Shown here: positions 18,882 to 26,551 of the stretch, piece after piece | Position numbering within the stretch: position 1 is the first letter of the stretch | Layout of the letters: every line of letters starts with the position of its first letter | From: Armatimonadota bacterium | Lineage (GTDB): Bacteria; Armatimonadota; Fimbriimonadia; Fimbriimonadales; Fimbriimonadaceae | DNA length: 64,000 nucleotides | Assembly: GCA_018268355.1 (NCBI GenBank) | Contig: JAFDWR010000003.1 | Location: forward strand, 297,714 to 361,713 | Reading direction: 5' to 3' | Made by a program: the position numbers and the translations under genes | The notes under the pieces: generated by a model | Seen by the model: only the letters and a program-made list of their open reading frames with translations | Database searches by the model: none | Told to the model about the DNA's origin: nothing

Positions 18882-18887
18882 ACTATA
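18882..18887 (-). promoter_or_regulatory. -10 box (TATAGT) of the amidohydrolase/patatin operon
   Basis: TATAGT on the minus strand is 9 nt before the GTG at 18872. It lies in the 46-nt gap shared with the divergent cyclase gene. Confidence 0.55.
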
Positions 18888-18918
18888 GCGAGTTTTCGCT
18901 AAAAAGTGGAGAGCGTCC

Positions 18919-19932
18919 GTGACACAAAGAACCCGGCTTGAAATTCTGGAATGGGCCCGCTCCGTGGCCTATGCGGTCGCGTTTTCCGTGCTGTTGCGGT
19001 TCTTTGGGCCATTGGCCGGTGCCCCCGCTTGGACGCTGCTCGTCAACGGCTTGATTTTTGGCACATCGATCTACCTCATTAAGTCGGTCCAGTACAAAAT
19101 CCGGTTCCCCTCGTTCGGATTGTCGATCCTCGCCCAGTTCAGCTTCGTCTTCGCCACCCTGTTTCTCACCTTTGCCGGTGTGGTTTGGATGTATTCGGGG
19201 CGGATTCGATCCTTCAGCCAGTACATGGAGATCCTGTTCAGCCCGATCGTGCTTTGGACGATCGTCGCGGTTTTCATCTCGATCTGCCTTGTTTCGGGCG
19301 TCATCCAAATCAGCCGGAAGCTCGGGCCGGGCGTGCTCCGAAACTGGATGCTTGGCCGGTACCATGAGCCGACCGAAGAGCGGCGCGTCTTCATGTTTCT
19401 CGACATGAAGGACTCCACCACCATTGCCGAACAGCTTGGCGCAGTCGAGTTCAGCCGCCTCGTACGCGACTTTTTCGCCGACCTCACCGAGGCGCTCATC
19501 GAATCCAAGGCCGAGGTCAGCCACTACATCGGCGACGAGGCGGTGATCTCGTGGTCGGTGAAGAACGGCCTTCAGCATGCCCGCGTCCTCAAGCTCTACT
19601 TCATGTTCAAGAAGAAGCTCGAGTTCAAGGCGGACAAGTACATCGTTCAATACGGCATCGCCCCGACCTTCAAGGCAGGCGCGCACATCGGAAGCGTGGT
19701 CGCTTGTGAAGTCGGCGAGATCAAGAGCGAAATCGTCTATCACGGCGACGTGGTCAACACGGCGGCGAGGCTCCAAGGCCTTTGCGGTGAGCTCGGTGAG
19801 TCGTTCGTGATCTCCGGCGAGCTCGCCGAACAGCTCCTGCGACCTGAAGGCTTCCGGTTCCGCAGCCTTGGTCCGCGCACGTTGAAGGGCAAGGCCGCGC
19901 CCCTCGAAGTCATCGCGGTCGACCAGGCTTAA
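18919..19932 (+). CDS. Membrane-bound class III adenylate/guanylate cyclase
   Basis: A protein of 337 residues. Four hydrophobic helices occupy about residues 10-120, followed by a cytoplasmic class III nucleotidyl cyclase domain (about 150-335). The first metal-binding Asp is in FLDMKDST (near 162), the second metal and dimer region in YIGDEAVISW (near 205), and the adenine-contact region in YHGDVVNTAARLQ. The GTG start at 18919 has a good GGAGAG Shine-Dalgarno. It would make cAMP or cGMP as a membrane sensor homodimer; base specificity cannot be read with confidence. It is divergent from the amidohydrolase operon and overlaps tyrS at the stop by 4 bp. Confidence 0.9.
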   Translation: MTQRTRLEILEWARSVAYAVAFSVLLRFFGPLAGAPAWTLLVNGLIFGTSIYLIKSVQYKIRFPSFGLSILAQFSFVFATLFLTFAGVVWMYSGRIRSFSQYMEILFSPIVLWTIVAVFISICLVSGVIQISRKLGPGVLRNWMLGRYHEPTEERRVFMFLDMKDSTTIAEQLGAVEFSRLVRDFFADLTEALIESKAEVSHYIGDEAVISWSVKNGLQHARVLKLYFMFKKKLEFKADKYIVQYGIAPTFKAGAHIGSVVACEVGEIKSEIVYHGDVVNTAARLQGLCGELGESFVISGELAEQLLRPEGFRFRSLGPRTLKGKAAPLEVIAVDQA

Positions 19933-21131
19933 GCCTTCAGCTTTCGGAACTGGTGCTTGCCGACGCGCAGGACCTTTCCATCCAGTTCGGCCGGGCTGAA
20001 CCGGGCCGCGAGGTCGGTGACCTTCTCGCCATCGAGGGCGACCGAGCCCGCCTTCATCAGGTCCTTTGCCTTGCCATTGCTGGCGGCGAGTCCGAGCGTG
20101 GTGATGAGCTGGGCAAGGCCAATCGCGCCCTCCGAGATCGCTTCCGCTGGGATCGCGACCCCTTCGGCCTCCACGGGCTGCTTGCGCTGGCTAAAGGTCT
20201 GGATGAAGAAGTCGTCGGCAGCCTTCGCTTCCTCGGCGCCGTGATACAGGGTGACGATCTCCATCGCCAGCCGCCGCTTCACGTCGCGCGGGTTCACCTC
20301 GGGGTTCTTGAGCAAGGCGTGAACCTCGTCCATCGGGACGTCGGTGCAGAGCTCGAACCAGTTCTCCATCAGCTCGTCCGGAATCGACATCGTCTTGCCG
20401 TACATGTCGTTCGGGGTGTCGACAATGCTGATGAAGTTGCCCAGCGACTGGCTCATCTTCTCCTTGCCGTCGGTGCCGATGAGAAGCGGGCTGAGCATGA
20501 CGACCTGGGCCTCCATGCCGTATTGCTCCATCAGGTTTCGACCCACGAGGTTGTTGAACTTCTGGTCGTTGCCGCCGAGCTCGACGTCGGACCGAACCGC
20601 GACCGAATCGTAGCCCTGGCAGAGCGGATAGAGGATCTCGTGCATCGAGATCGGCCGCTGCTCCTTCAGCCGCTTGGTGAAGTCGTCTCGCTCGAGGATG
20701 CGGGCAACGGTGTAGCGCGAACTCAGGCGAATGACGTCCTCAAAAGTCATCTTGCCGAGCCAGTCGCCGTTGTAGGTGATCTCCGTCTTCTCGGGGTCGA
20801 GGATCTTGTAAACCTGCTTCGAGACCGCCTCGACGTTGCGCATGACGTCCTCGCGCGAGAGCTGGGGCCGGGTCTTGCTCTTGCCGCTCGGGTCGCCGAT
20901 CATCGCGGTGAAGTCGCCAATGATGAGCACCGCGGTGTGGCCGAGTCGCTGGAAGTCGCGCAACTTTCGGAGGACAACCGCCCAGCCGAGGGTGACGTGG
21001 GCCACGGTCGGGTCGACCCCAAGCTTGACGCGAAGCGGCTTGCCCGAGCTGAGCTTCTTCTTCAAATCCTCTTCGGAGATGATCTCAGTTGTGCCGCGGC
21101 GGAGGTGCTTGATCTGCTCGTCGATCGTCAT
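19929..21131 (-). CDS. tyrS: Tyrosyl-tRNA synthetase
   Basis: TyrRS charges tRNA(Tyr). The 400-residue class I enzyme has the HIGH-equivalent HVTLGW in DPTVAHVTLG near residues 41-49, the KMSKS-equivalent EKMSQSLGN near 222, and a C-terminal S4 RNA-binding domain (LMKAGSVALDGEKVTDL). The layout is that of the longer TyrZ-like bacterial form rather than the classic TyrS. It is monocistronic; no T-box is visible in the 126-nt gap to the next gene. Confidence 0.95.
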   Translation of the reverse strand: MTIDEQIKHLRRGTTEIISEEDLKKKLSSGKPLRVKLGVDPTVAHVTLGWAVVLRKLRDFQRLGHTAVLIIGDFTAMIGDPSGKSKTRPQLSREDVMRNVEAVSKQVYKILDPEKTEITYNGDWLGKMTFEDVIRLSSRYTVARILERDDFTKRLKEQRPISMHEILYPLCQGYDSVAVRSDVELGGNDQKFNNLVGRNLMEQYGMEAQVVMLSPLLIGTDGKEKMSQSLGNFISIVDTPNDMYGKTMSIPDELMENWFELCTDVPMDEVHALLKNPEVNPRDVKRRLAMEIVTLYHGAEEAKAADDFFIQTFSQRKQPVEAEGVAIPAEAISEGAIGLAQLITTLGLAASNGKAKDLMKAGSVALDGEKVTDLAARFSPAELDGKVLRVGKHQFRKLKA

Positions 21132-21257
21132 GGGGAGGTTCTAGGGTACCCAGAAGGCCTTGTCCCCCTGTCCCGAAGCCGTGCGGACTTTCCATTTTCA
21201 GTTGGCACAATAAAACGACGATCAATACCGGTGAAACTGCTATATGATAAAAGGACT

Positions 21258-23186
21258 ATGGCGAATAACCTCCGACGAGTTCAAGCAGTATTTGCAGAAC
21301 CGATTACAGAGTCGCCACACCGTTTCGTACGAATCGATGATCCTCGATTGGCTCTTGAGGTCGCTGCTCGCAGGGAAAAGAATAATCTGTCCGCAGTGCG
21401 CTCGGGATTACCGGCAGTCGGCGCACGATTGGTCAATCGCTTCGGCTTGGAGTTCGAGGTAGAAGGTCATGTTCACGTACCGACAATGAACTCGATCCAG
21501 CGCGTGCGTGAAGGAAGCTTCTCCGATGCTGATCTCTTTCCCAGCATCATTCCCCAGAATCTGAGCGAACGATTGACTCGATTCATCTCCGCCGTAGATC
21601 GGTGCACCACCAAGACACTTCTGATTCTTGACACCATGCCCCACTTTCGACGAGATGTCGGAGTGCCCAGCGGTCACTGGATCGACACGATGGGTAATGA
21701 GGGGGCTAATCTGCTGTTCCTCGATGCAGCTCAAGTTCACGAGACGCACTTCGCTCATGAGATTGGGCACCTTTGGGTTCAGTACGTGGACCAAGCGGAG
21801 GATGAGCGAGTCCTTGAGGATGTCAGCGATGCTGGGCGCCTTCACCAGCTCAACTTCATCCAATCGTTTGTGACCGATCTTCGCGTGAATCAAATTATCG
21901 CTGAGAGGGGCTTCGACGTTTCGATGATCTTGCGGGATCAAGCGGAGAGCATCGCTTCGCTTGGTCGAGCGGTCCAAGCTGGTTACCGGGCGGAAAATCC
22001 ACGCGAGGGGGTCTTCATGGCCCTCGCGCTTGCGGCGCAGATACTCGAAGAATCCAAATCCGGACCGAATAGCTTGGCAAAGTTGAACGACACCTTTGAG
22101 CAGGTTAAGAGCGTCGACCCCGCTCTCGCTCAACTTGCAGCCGATTTCGCTCAAGCCATCGAGAGGCATGGATACCAAAGCAAGAGTCAAATCCGAGCCT
22201 CTATAGACGAGTGCCTGGTCCTTGCCTTCACCTTCAGCGGGGACGGCATCGACCTTGAAAATGACTTGGTTGTTCCGCCTTCCGCCGAACCCGAATTCGA
22301 CAAATTCCCAGAATGGATGGAGGGATCATCCCTGCAAATGAAGTGTGATGTGGGCAGAATCATGGCCCGAGAGGATGTCCCCGATGGCTCTCGCTGGATC
22401 CTTACCGGAACAGGCCCTCAAAATAGCTTGATCACTTTTGAGCTGCCAGATGGAACTTCGAAGGGTCCGTTTGCACTTGAACATTCAGCCGGTCTACCCT
22501 ACATTCCTGATTTCGTCTACAAGGTCAATGAGATCAATCGCCAGAACAGAGAGAGACAAATGAAAAAGAACCCGAGTCATGGCCTTCCCGGCATCCCAGG
22601 TAAACCTCGCCGTTTCTACATGGCGGGTGTGGCGAGATTCCTTACCCGCGCCCGCGAGGCTGAGTGGATGGGTGGGGAGCATCCATATGGATATGCAATG
22701 AGCAATCCAGTGACTTATTCTGACCGGAGCGGTAACCAACCGATGAAGTCCAATGGTATGGGAAGGAACTTTGGAGATTGCGCCGTTTATTTGTGCGACG
22801 AGAAGACCCTTCCAGGGATTCTGGGGGGAATTGTCAGCCATCGCTATATTTGTGTAACTGGCCCAGGAGGCGGATGTTCGGGTGGCTTATATCCTAGCAG
22901 CGGTGCCATCAGTAGAGGCGACGTTCAAAACAGAGATGCTTCTTGCATCTCAAGAAGCGATCCCTATAGAGTTGATTGCACTAGGATAGCGGTTGGTTGC
23001 GGCATTGCATCCAAGATTTGCGCCTGCGTTAAAGACAGCTTTACTAATCCGGGTTGGTATATATTTCCAATCCAAACCTGTTACACTTATCCACAAAGCA
23101 TCATTCGTTGTGCTTGCTCCTCTCTTCCAATAAACGTAATGTTCAAACTAGACATCTGCCTCGATATCTTGCTAATAAAAGCATGA
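21258..23186 (+). CDS. Putative polymorphic toxin: HExxH metallopeptidase-like domain, Rhs-type junction, cysteine-rich C-terminus
   Basis: A protein of 642 residues that I cannot assign to one known family. Residues 1 to about 350 form a domain with a zincin motif HEIGH at 167-171, followed by acidic helices (EDERVLEDVSD) that could hold the third ligand. Residues 362-493 are the repeated module shared with the next toxin gene; it ends with the Rhs-core-like junction YAMSNPVTYSDRSGN. Residues 494-642 are a unique tail with 13 cysteines, a histidine in VSHRYICVTGP and a cysteine in FPIQTCYTYPQ, reminiscent of permuted thiol hydrolases (weak inference). AAAGGA precedes the ATG. There is no signal peptide. 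The stop overlaps the next ATG, and base composition is AT-richer than its neighbours. Confidence 0.7.
   Translation: MANNLRRVQAVFAEPITESPHRFVRIDDPRLALEVAARREKNNLSAVRSGLPAVGARLVNRFGLEFEVEGHVHVPTMNSIQRVREGSFSDADLFPSIIPQNLSERLTRFISAVDRCTTKTLLILDTMPHFRRDVGVPSGHWIDTMGNEGANLLFLDAAQVHETHFAHEIGHLWVQYVDQAEDERVLEDVSDAGRLHQLNFIQSFVTDLRVNQIIAERGFDVSMILRDQAESIASLGRAVQAGYRAENPREGVFMALALAAQILEESKSGPNSLAKLNDTFEQVKSVDPALAQLAADFAQAIERHGYQSKSQIRASIDECLVLAFTFSGDGIDLENDLVVPPSAEPEFDKFPEWMEGSSLQMKCDVGRIMAREDVPDGSRWILTGTGPQNSLITFELPDGTSKGPFALEHSAGLPYIPDFVYKVNEINRQNRERQMKKNPSHGLPGIPGKPRRFYMAGVARFLTRAREAEWMGGEHPYGYAMSNPVTYSDRSGNQPMKSNGMGRNFGDCAVYLCDEKTLPGILGGIVSHRYICVTGPGGGCSGGLYPSSGAISRGDVQNRDASCISRSDPYRVDCTRIAVGCGIASKICACVKDSFTNPGWYIFPIQTCYTYPQSIIRCACSSLPINVMFKLDICLDILLIKA
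22341..22736 (+). repeat. 396-bp direct repeat, copy 1 (toxin junction module)
   Basis: In frame inside the first toxin gene. It aligns without gaps to 23544-23939. Hand alignment gives about 17 amino-acid differences over about 130 residues. Beyond the right-hand end (SGN) the two copies are unrelated. Confidence 0.9.
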
Positions 23187-23551
23187 AACGGATCCATCTC
23201 GCTGCAGTAGTCGTTATCTTGGCGAGCTGCCTTGTTTGCGGGCTAAATTGGATTATGTCGAGGGCCTGTAAAAGTGCGAAAGAGCGGACTCAACGTGTTT
23301 TCGTCGAACTCATGAAGGGACATAGTGAGGCTATTCCGGGCGTCTCAAATTTGGTAGCCGATCAGTGGAAGGAGCAGAACGCTAGATACGGACCGATCCA
23401 AAATTATCAGATCGTGAGTTGCATTGCTCAAGTTTCGCTGAGACCAGTAGTTTGTTGTGTTAGAGTTTTCCGAGCTCGCCGGAACAGTACGGAGTGTTTA
23501 TACTGGTACGGTGACATGTGCCTTCGACTCGAAACAGAGGCTCAAAAGTGA
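23183..23551 (+). CDS. Putative lipoprotein, likely immunity protein for the cysteine-rich toxin
   Basis: A protein of 122 residues with a lipoprotein signal (MKRIHLAAVVVILASC, lipobox LASC with Cys16). A small alpha/beta domain with several cysteines (VSCIAQ, VVCC, TECLYWYGDMC) follows. It overlaps the toxin stop by ATGA, the usual order and spacing for an immunity gene. A lipid-anchored immunity protein would protect the periplasm, which hints that the toxin tail acts there. No family recognised. The last part of the gene overlaps the frame of the next toxin module. The frame is open further upstream, but that part is antisense to nothing and runs over the toxin gene. Confidence 0.62.
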   Translation: MKRIHLAAVVVILASCLVCGLNWIMSRACKSAKERTQRVFVELMKGHSEAIPGVSNLVADQWKEQNARYGPIQNYQIVSCIAQVSLRPVVCCVRVFRARRNSTECLYWYGDMCLRLETEAQK

Positions 23552-23939
23552 CATTGGTAGGATCATGGCCCTGGAGGATTTTCCAGCTAACTCGCGTTGG
23601 ATCCTTACCGGATCAGGTCCTCAGAATAGCCTGATCACTTTTGAGCTACCGGATGGAACTTCGAAGGGTCCGTTTGCACTTGAACATTCAGCCGGTCTTG
23701 CCTACATTCTTGATTTCGTCAACAAGGTCAATGAGATCAATCGCCAAAACAGAGAGAGACAAATGAAACAGAACCCGAGCCATGGCCTACCCGGCATCCC
23801 GAGCCAACCTCGCCGTTTTTACATGGCAGGTGTCGCTAGCTTCCTGACGCGCGTCCGCGAGGCTGAATGGATGGGTGGGGAGCACCCGTACGCGTATGCC
23901 ATGAGTAACCCGGTGACGTACACCGACCCCAGCGGAAAT
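23544..23939 (+). repeat. 396-bp direct repeat, copy 2
   Basis: Second copy of the junction module, starting inside the tail of the lipoprotein gene and ending at the Rhs-type motif NPVTYTDPSGN. The similarity starts at K-S-D-I-G-R-I-M and stops right after SGN. Confidence 0.9.
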
Positions 23940-24464
23940 AGACCCGAAAGAGACTACGCTGGAAGAGAAATACTGCCGCCCAACCAAGTGTACTGGAAAA
24001 ACTGTTGTTGGGCGAAAAGACATCTTCTCAACTTGGACTGGTTCAAGGAACAAGTCAAGAAGGGCGGTCCATGGGACTTCAAGCGATTCGGAAAGCAGTA
24101 TGAGACGGCTGGAAATTTTCATTACGGATACGTTGCTGCTTGCTTAGGATTGCCGCTCTATGTGGCTCTTGCAGCAGCTGGCGTAGCGCAAATCTTAGAC
24201 CATACCTCCAGTCCAGACTTTGGCGTACCATTTTTGGTTTTTCCGTATGCAGATGACCCGAAAGATCAACTGGCCATCATGCGCGGCTACTTCGACGCCA
24301 TGTCCTGGATGAATGAACTTAATAGAAAATGTAGTACCTTTTCAACTGGTGCAATGATTCGATGTTATAACGATTATAAAGATTGGCGCGATCAAGAGAT
24401 TGACCGCATGCACAATGATGTTGGAACGATGCCTGTTCCTCGTCAATGGTGGAATAGGAGATAG
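23565..24464 (+). CDS. Polymorphic toxin type 44 module (Rhs-CT-like), without delivery domain
   Basis: The module begins with the repeated junction (to residue 125) ending NPVTYTDPSGN, then a toxin domain. The toxin part reads WFKEQVKKGGPWDFKRFG, then GNFHYGYVAACLG, AAAGVAQ and FPYADDPKDQ. In order and spacing this matches what I know of Bacterial toxin 44 (PF15607), predicted to be a nuclease. The in-frame coding signal runs upstream to 23457, but the first likely start is the ATG at 23565, preceded by AGGATC. With no N-terminal secretion or repeat region, it looks like an orphan module that needs recombination into the upstream gene, or expression by itself. A putative immunity gene follows after 4 nt. 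Confidence 0.75.
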   Translation: MALEDFPANSRWILTGSGPQNSLITFELPDGTSKGPFALEHSAGLAYILDFVNKVNEINRQNRERQMKQNPSHGLPGIPSQPRRFYMAGVASFLTRVREAEWMGGEHPYAYAMSNPVTYTDPSGNRPERDYAGREILPPNQVYWKNCCWAKRHLLNLDWFKEQVKKGGPWDFKRFGKQYETAGNFHYGYVAACLGLPLYVALAAAGVAQILDHTSSPDFGVPFLVFPYADDPKDQLAIMRGYFDAMSWMNELNRKCSTFSTGAMIRCYNDYKDWRDQEIDRMHNDVGTMPVPRQWWNRR

Positions 24465-24468
24465 GGCG

Positions 24469-24921
24469 ATGAAGGTCAGAACTAACAGTTTCTGGCTTGG
24501 TGTCCTAATTGGCATATTGGTTGTCGCTGCGAGCTTGTTCCTGCTCAAGCTAGCCATTTTTTCGGCGTTCGAGACAGAGGAAGTGACCATCGGCCGATCA
24601 CAGGATTCTTCCGGAAAGTTTGAATGTCTCGTGGTCAAGCGAAACAGCGGCGCGACCGTCAGTTACAGCTTCAGCGTCCGAGTTCGGCGAGTGGGTTCGT
24701 CCGAACCAGGTGCTGAGGTCCTACTGATCAACAAAATTGGCCACCCTGACACCGTCACCGCCTCTTGGCGGGGTGAAACACTCGTCGTTGTCTTGCCCAT
24801 AGGCTATCAAACCTTTGTCCAACTCGACACCGTCACCGTAGACGGGACGCCGATCAAGGTGAGGTACGAGAAGTACCATGACCCCGAGGAAGCCACCCCC
24901 AGCCCCAAGCCGAAGCGTTAA
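24469..24921 (+). CDS. Putative membrane-anchored immunity protein for the type 44 toxin
   Basis: A protein of 150 residues with one N-terminal transmembrane helix (SFWLGVLIGILVVAASLFLL) and a beta-rich domain. The block GKFECLVVKRNSGATVSYSF resembles one found in many small uncharacterised proteins next to toxin genes. The ATG at 24469 has a TAGGAG/AGGG Shine-Dalgarno and follows the toxin stop by 4 nt. The C-terminus is Pro/Lys-rich (TPSPKPKR). The immunity role is inferred from position and size; the family assignment is only by resemblance. Confidence 0.62.
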   Translation: MKVRTNSFWLGVLIGILVVAASLFLLKLAIFSAFETEEVTIGRSQDSSGKFECLVVKRNSGATVSYSFSVRVRRVGSSEPGAEVLLINKIGHPDTVTASWRGETLVVVLPIGYQTFVQLDTVTVDGTPIKVRYEKYHDPEEATPSPKPKR

Positions 24922-25068
24922 GGTCTTGCCCGTTTCCCCGCAAGAGACCGAGCCTTTGAACTTTTGGCCAACTTCGAAGGGTCAAGCCTGTAAGGAATAC
25001 CAGCCTGTGCCTCTGGATCGACGTGGAAACAGGTCACTCGGACTGGTGGGCCCTCATCTGAGGTCCAA
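24922..25068. other. 147-bp intergenic gap at the right edge of the toxin island
   Basis: I see no coding frame, terminator hairpin, tRNA or direct repeat that would mark an attachment site. The gap separates the AT-richer toxin island from the GC-rich DUF1800 gene. Confidence 0.5.
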
Positions 25069-26547
25069 ATGCTTGAACAAACTGCGCCAACTGAATCTGA
25101 ACTCTCTTCGCGTCGCGGATTGATGACGGCCGGGCTTGCCCTTCTCGGGGGTGCGCTCACCGTCGAGGCCCTTGCCCAATCGGTCCCGCCACCCGATCCC
25201 TCGACCAACTGGCGAACCGCCGAACTCCGGCTCCTTCGCCGAATCTCCTATGGAGTGACGCCGGAAGACGCCCTCAGCGCCCGCCAACTTGGCTTTTCCC
25301 GGCTCCTCGAAACCCAGTTCACCGTCGCCGAAGCGGCAAGCGTCGAATCAACCGTCCGGGCCCGCTGGCCCCGGATGTCCCAAACCGCCCGCCAGCTTGC
25401 CCAATACAACGACGACTGGCAGACCGCCCACGACTGCAAGCTGATGACCCTCCACCGGCGGTGCTATGGCAAGCGGCAGCTCTTCGAGAAGATGGTCGAG
25501 TTTTGGCACGACCACTTCAGCATCCATGCCGACAAGGTCGGTGGCTGGCTGCTCGTCCCCTATGACCGCGACGTCATTCGCCGCAATGCCTTTGGCAAGT
25601 TCCCCGACCTCCTGATGGCCACCGCGAAGTCGGCCGCGATGATGGTCTACCTCGACAACGCCCAAAGCTACGCCGGAAACCCGAACCAGAACTACGCTCG
25701 CGAGTTCATGGAGCTCCACACGATGGGCGCGGGAAGCGGCTACACCCAAGACGACGTGGAGGCCCTCTCGAAGATGCTCACCGGATGGTCCTATCAGTGG
25801 GACGACACCAAGCCCAACCACGGCGAGTTCCTGTTTGACGCCGAAGCCCACGAAGCCGGCCCCAAGGTCTTCATGGGGCAGACCTACAACCAGGGCGGCA
25901 TCCAAGAAGGCGAAGCCGCGATCCGGTTCATTGCGAACCACCCCGCCACCGCGAACTTCATCGCGCGGAAGCTCACCCGCTACCTCCTTCGCTACGATGC
26001 TCCCGCTACCGTCGTCCAGCGCGTCGCCCAGGTCTACCGAAGCACTGGCGGCGACATCAAGGCGATGATCCGGGCCGTCCTCACCCAACAGCTCGTCATG
26101 ATCGCTCCCGCCAAGTACAAGCGGCCGTCACACCTGGTCCTTTCGATGCTGCGCTCGATGAAGGCGAACGTCGCGGACTGGAACTCAGTTTATTGGGGCT
26201 ACCTCTATCAAGTGGGACACGCGCCGTTCGACTGGGCCCCGCCCAACGGCTATCCCGATGCCGCCGAATACTGGACCGGCCTGATCCTTCCCCGCTGGAA
26301 CCTTTCCCTGGGCCTCGGCGGCGGATGGTGGGATGGCACCGGCATCAACATCGCGACCCTGATTCAGGGGTTGACTACGACCGCCCAGGTGGTCAGCAAG
26401 ATCAACACGATGTTCTTTGCCGGCGAAATGCCGACCCAAGACCAGGCCGAGCTACGCGCCTACCTTGCCAATCGAGGCATCGACGAATGGAGCATCCGGG
26501 AGGCGTTCGGCCTCACGATGGCCTCCCACTCCTTCCAATGGTTTTGA
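25069..26547 (+). CDS. DUF1800 family protein, Tat-exported
   Basis: A protein of 492 residues of the DUF1800 family (PF08811), which nearly always occurs next to a DUF1501 gene. The N-terminus has a twin-arginine leader (SSRRGLMTAGLALLGG) ending in ALAQ. The family blocks are visible: LLRRISYGVTPED, KMVEFWHDHFSIH, NYAREFMELHTMG, the ML-TGW segment and WAPPNGYP. The biochemical role is unproven; these pairs are common in Planctomycetes-like and Armatimonadota-like genomes and are thought to act on the outside of the cell. The next gene starts after 4 nt, so they form an operon. Confidence 0.92.
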   Translation: MLEQTAPTESELSSRRGLMTAGLALLGGALTVEALAQSVPPPDPSTNWRTAELRLLRRISYGVTPEDALSARQLGFSRLLETQFTVAEAASVESTVRARWPRMSQTARQLAQYNDDWQTAHDCKLMTLHRRCYGKRQLFEKMVEFWHDHFSIHADKVGGWLLVPYDRDVIRRNAFGKFPDLLMATAKSAAMMVYLDNAQSYAGNPNQNYAREFMELHTMGAGSGYTQDDVEALSKMLTGWSYQWDDTKPNHGEFLFDAEAHEAGPKVFMGQTYNQGGIQEGEAAIRFIANHPATANFIARKLTRYLLRYDAPATVVQRVAQVYRSTGGDIKAMIRAVLTQQLVMIAPAKYKRPSHLVLSMLRSMKANVADWNSVYWGYLYQVGHAPFDWAPPNGYPDAAEYWTGLILPRWNLSLGLGGGWWDGTGINIATLIQGLTTTAQVVSKINTMFFAGEMPTQDQAELRAYLANRGIDEWSIREAFGLTMASHSFQWF

Positions 26548-26551
26548 TCTC

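Noticed and set aside
19953..21257. Upstream extension of the first toxin gene
   Set aside because: It is antisense to tyrS. The ATG at 21258 has a Shine-Dalgarno and begins distinct coding sequence.
24922..25068. Attachment site or tRNA at the toxin island edge
   Set aside because: No tRNA, integrase, transposase or flanking direct repeat was seen at either side, so mobility of the whole island is not supported.
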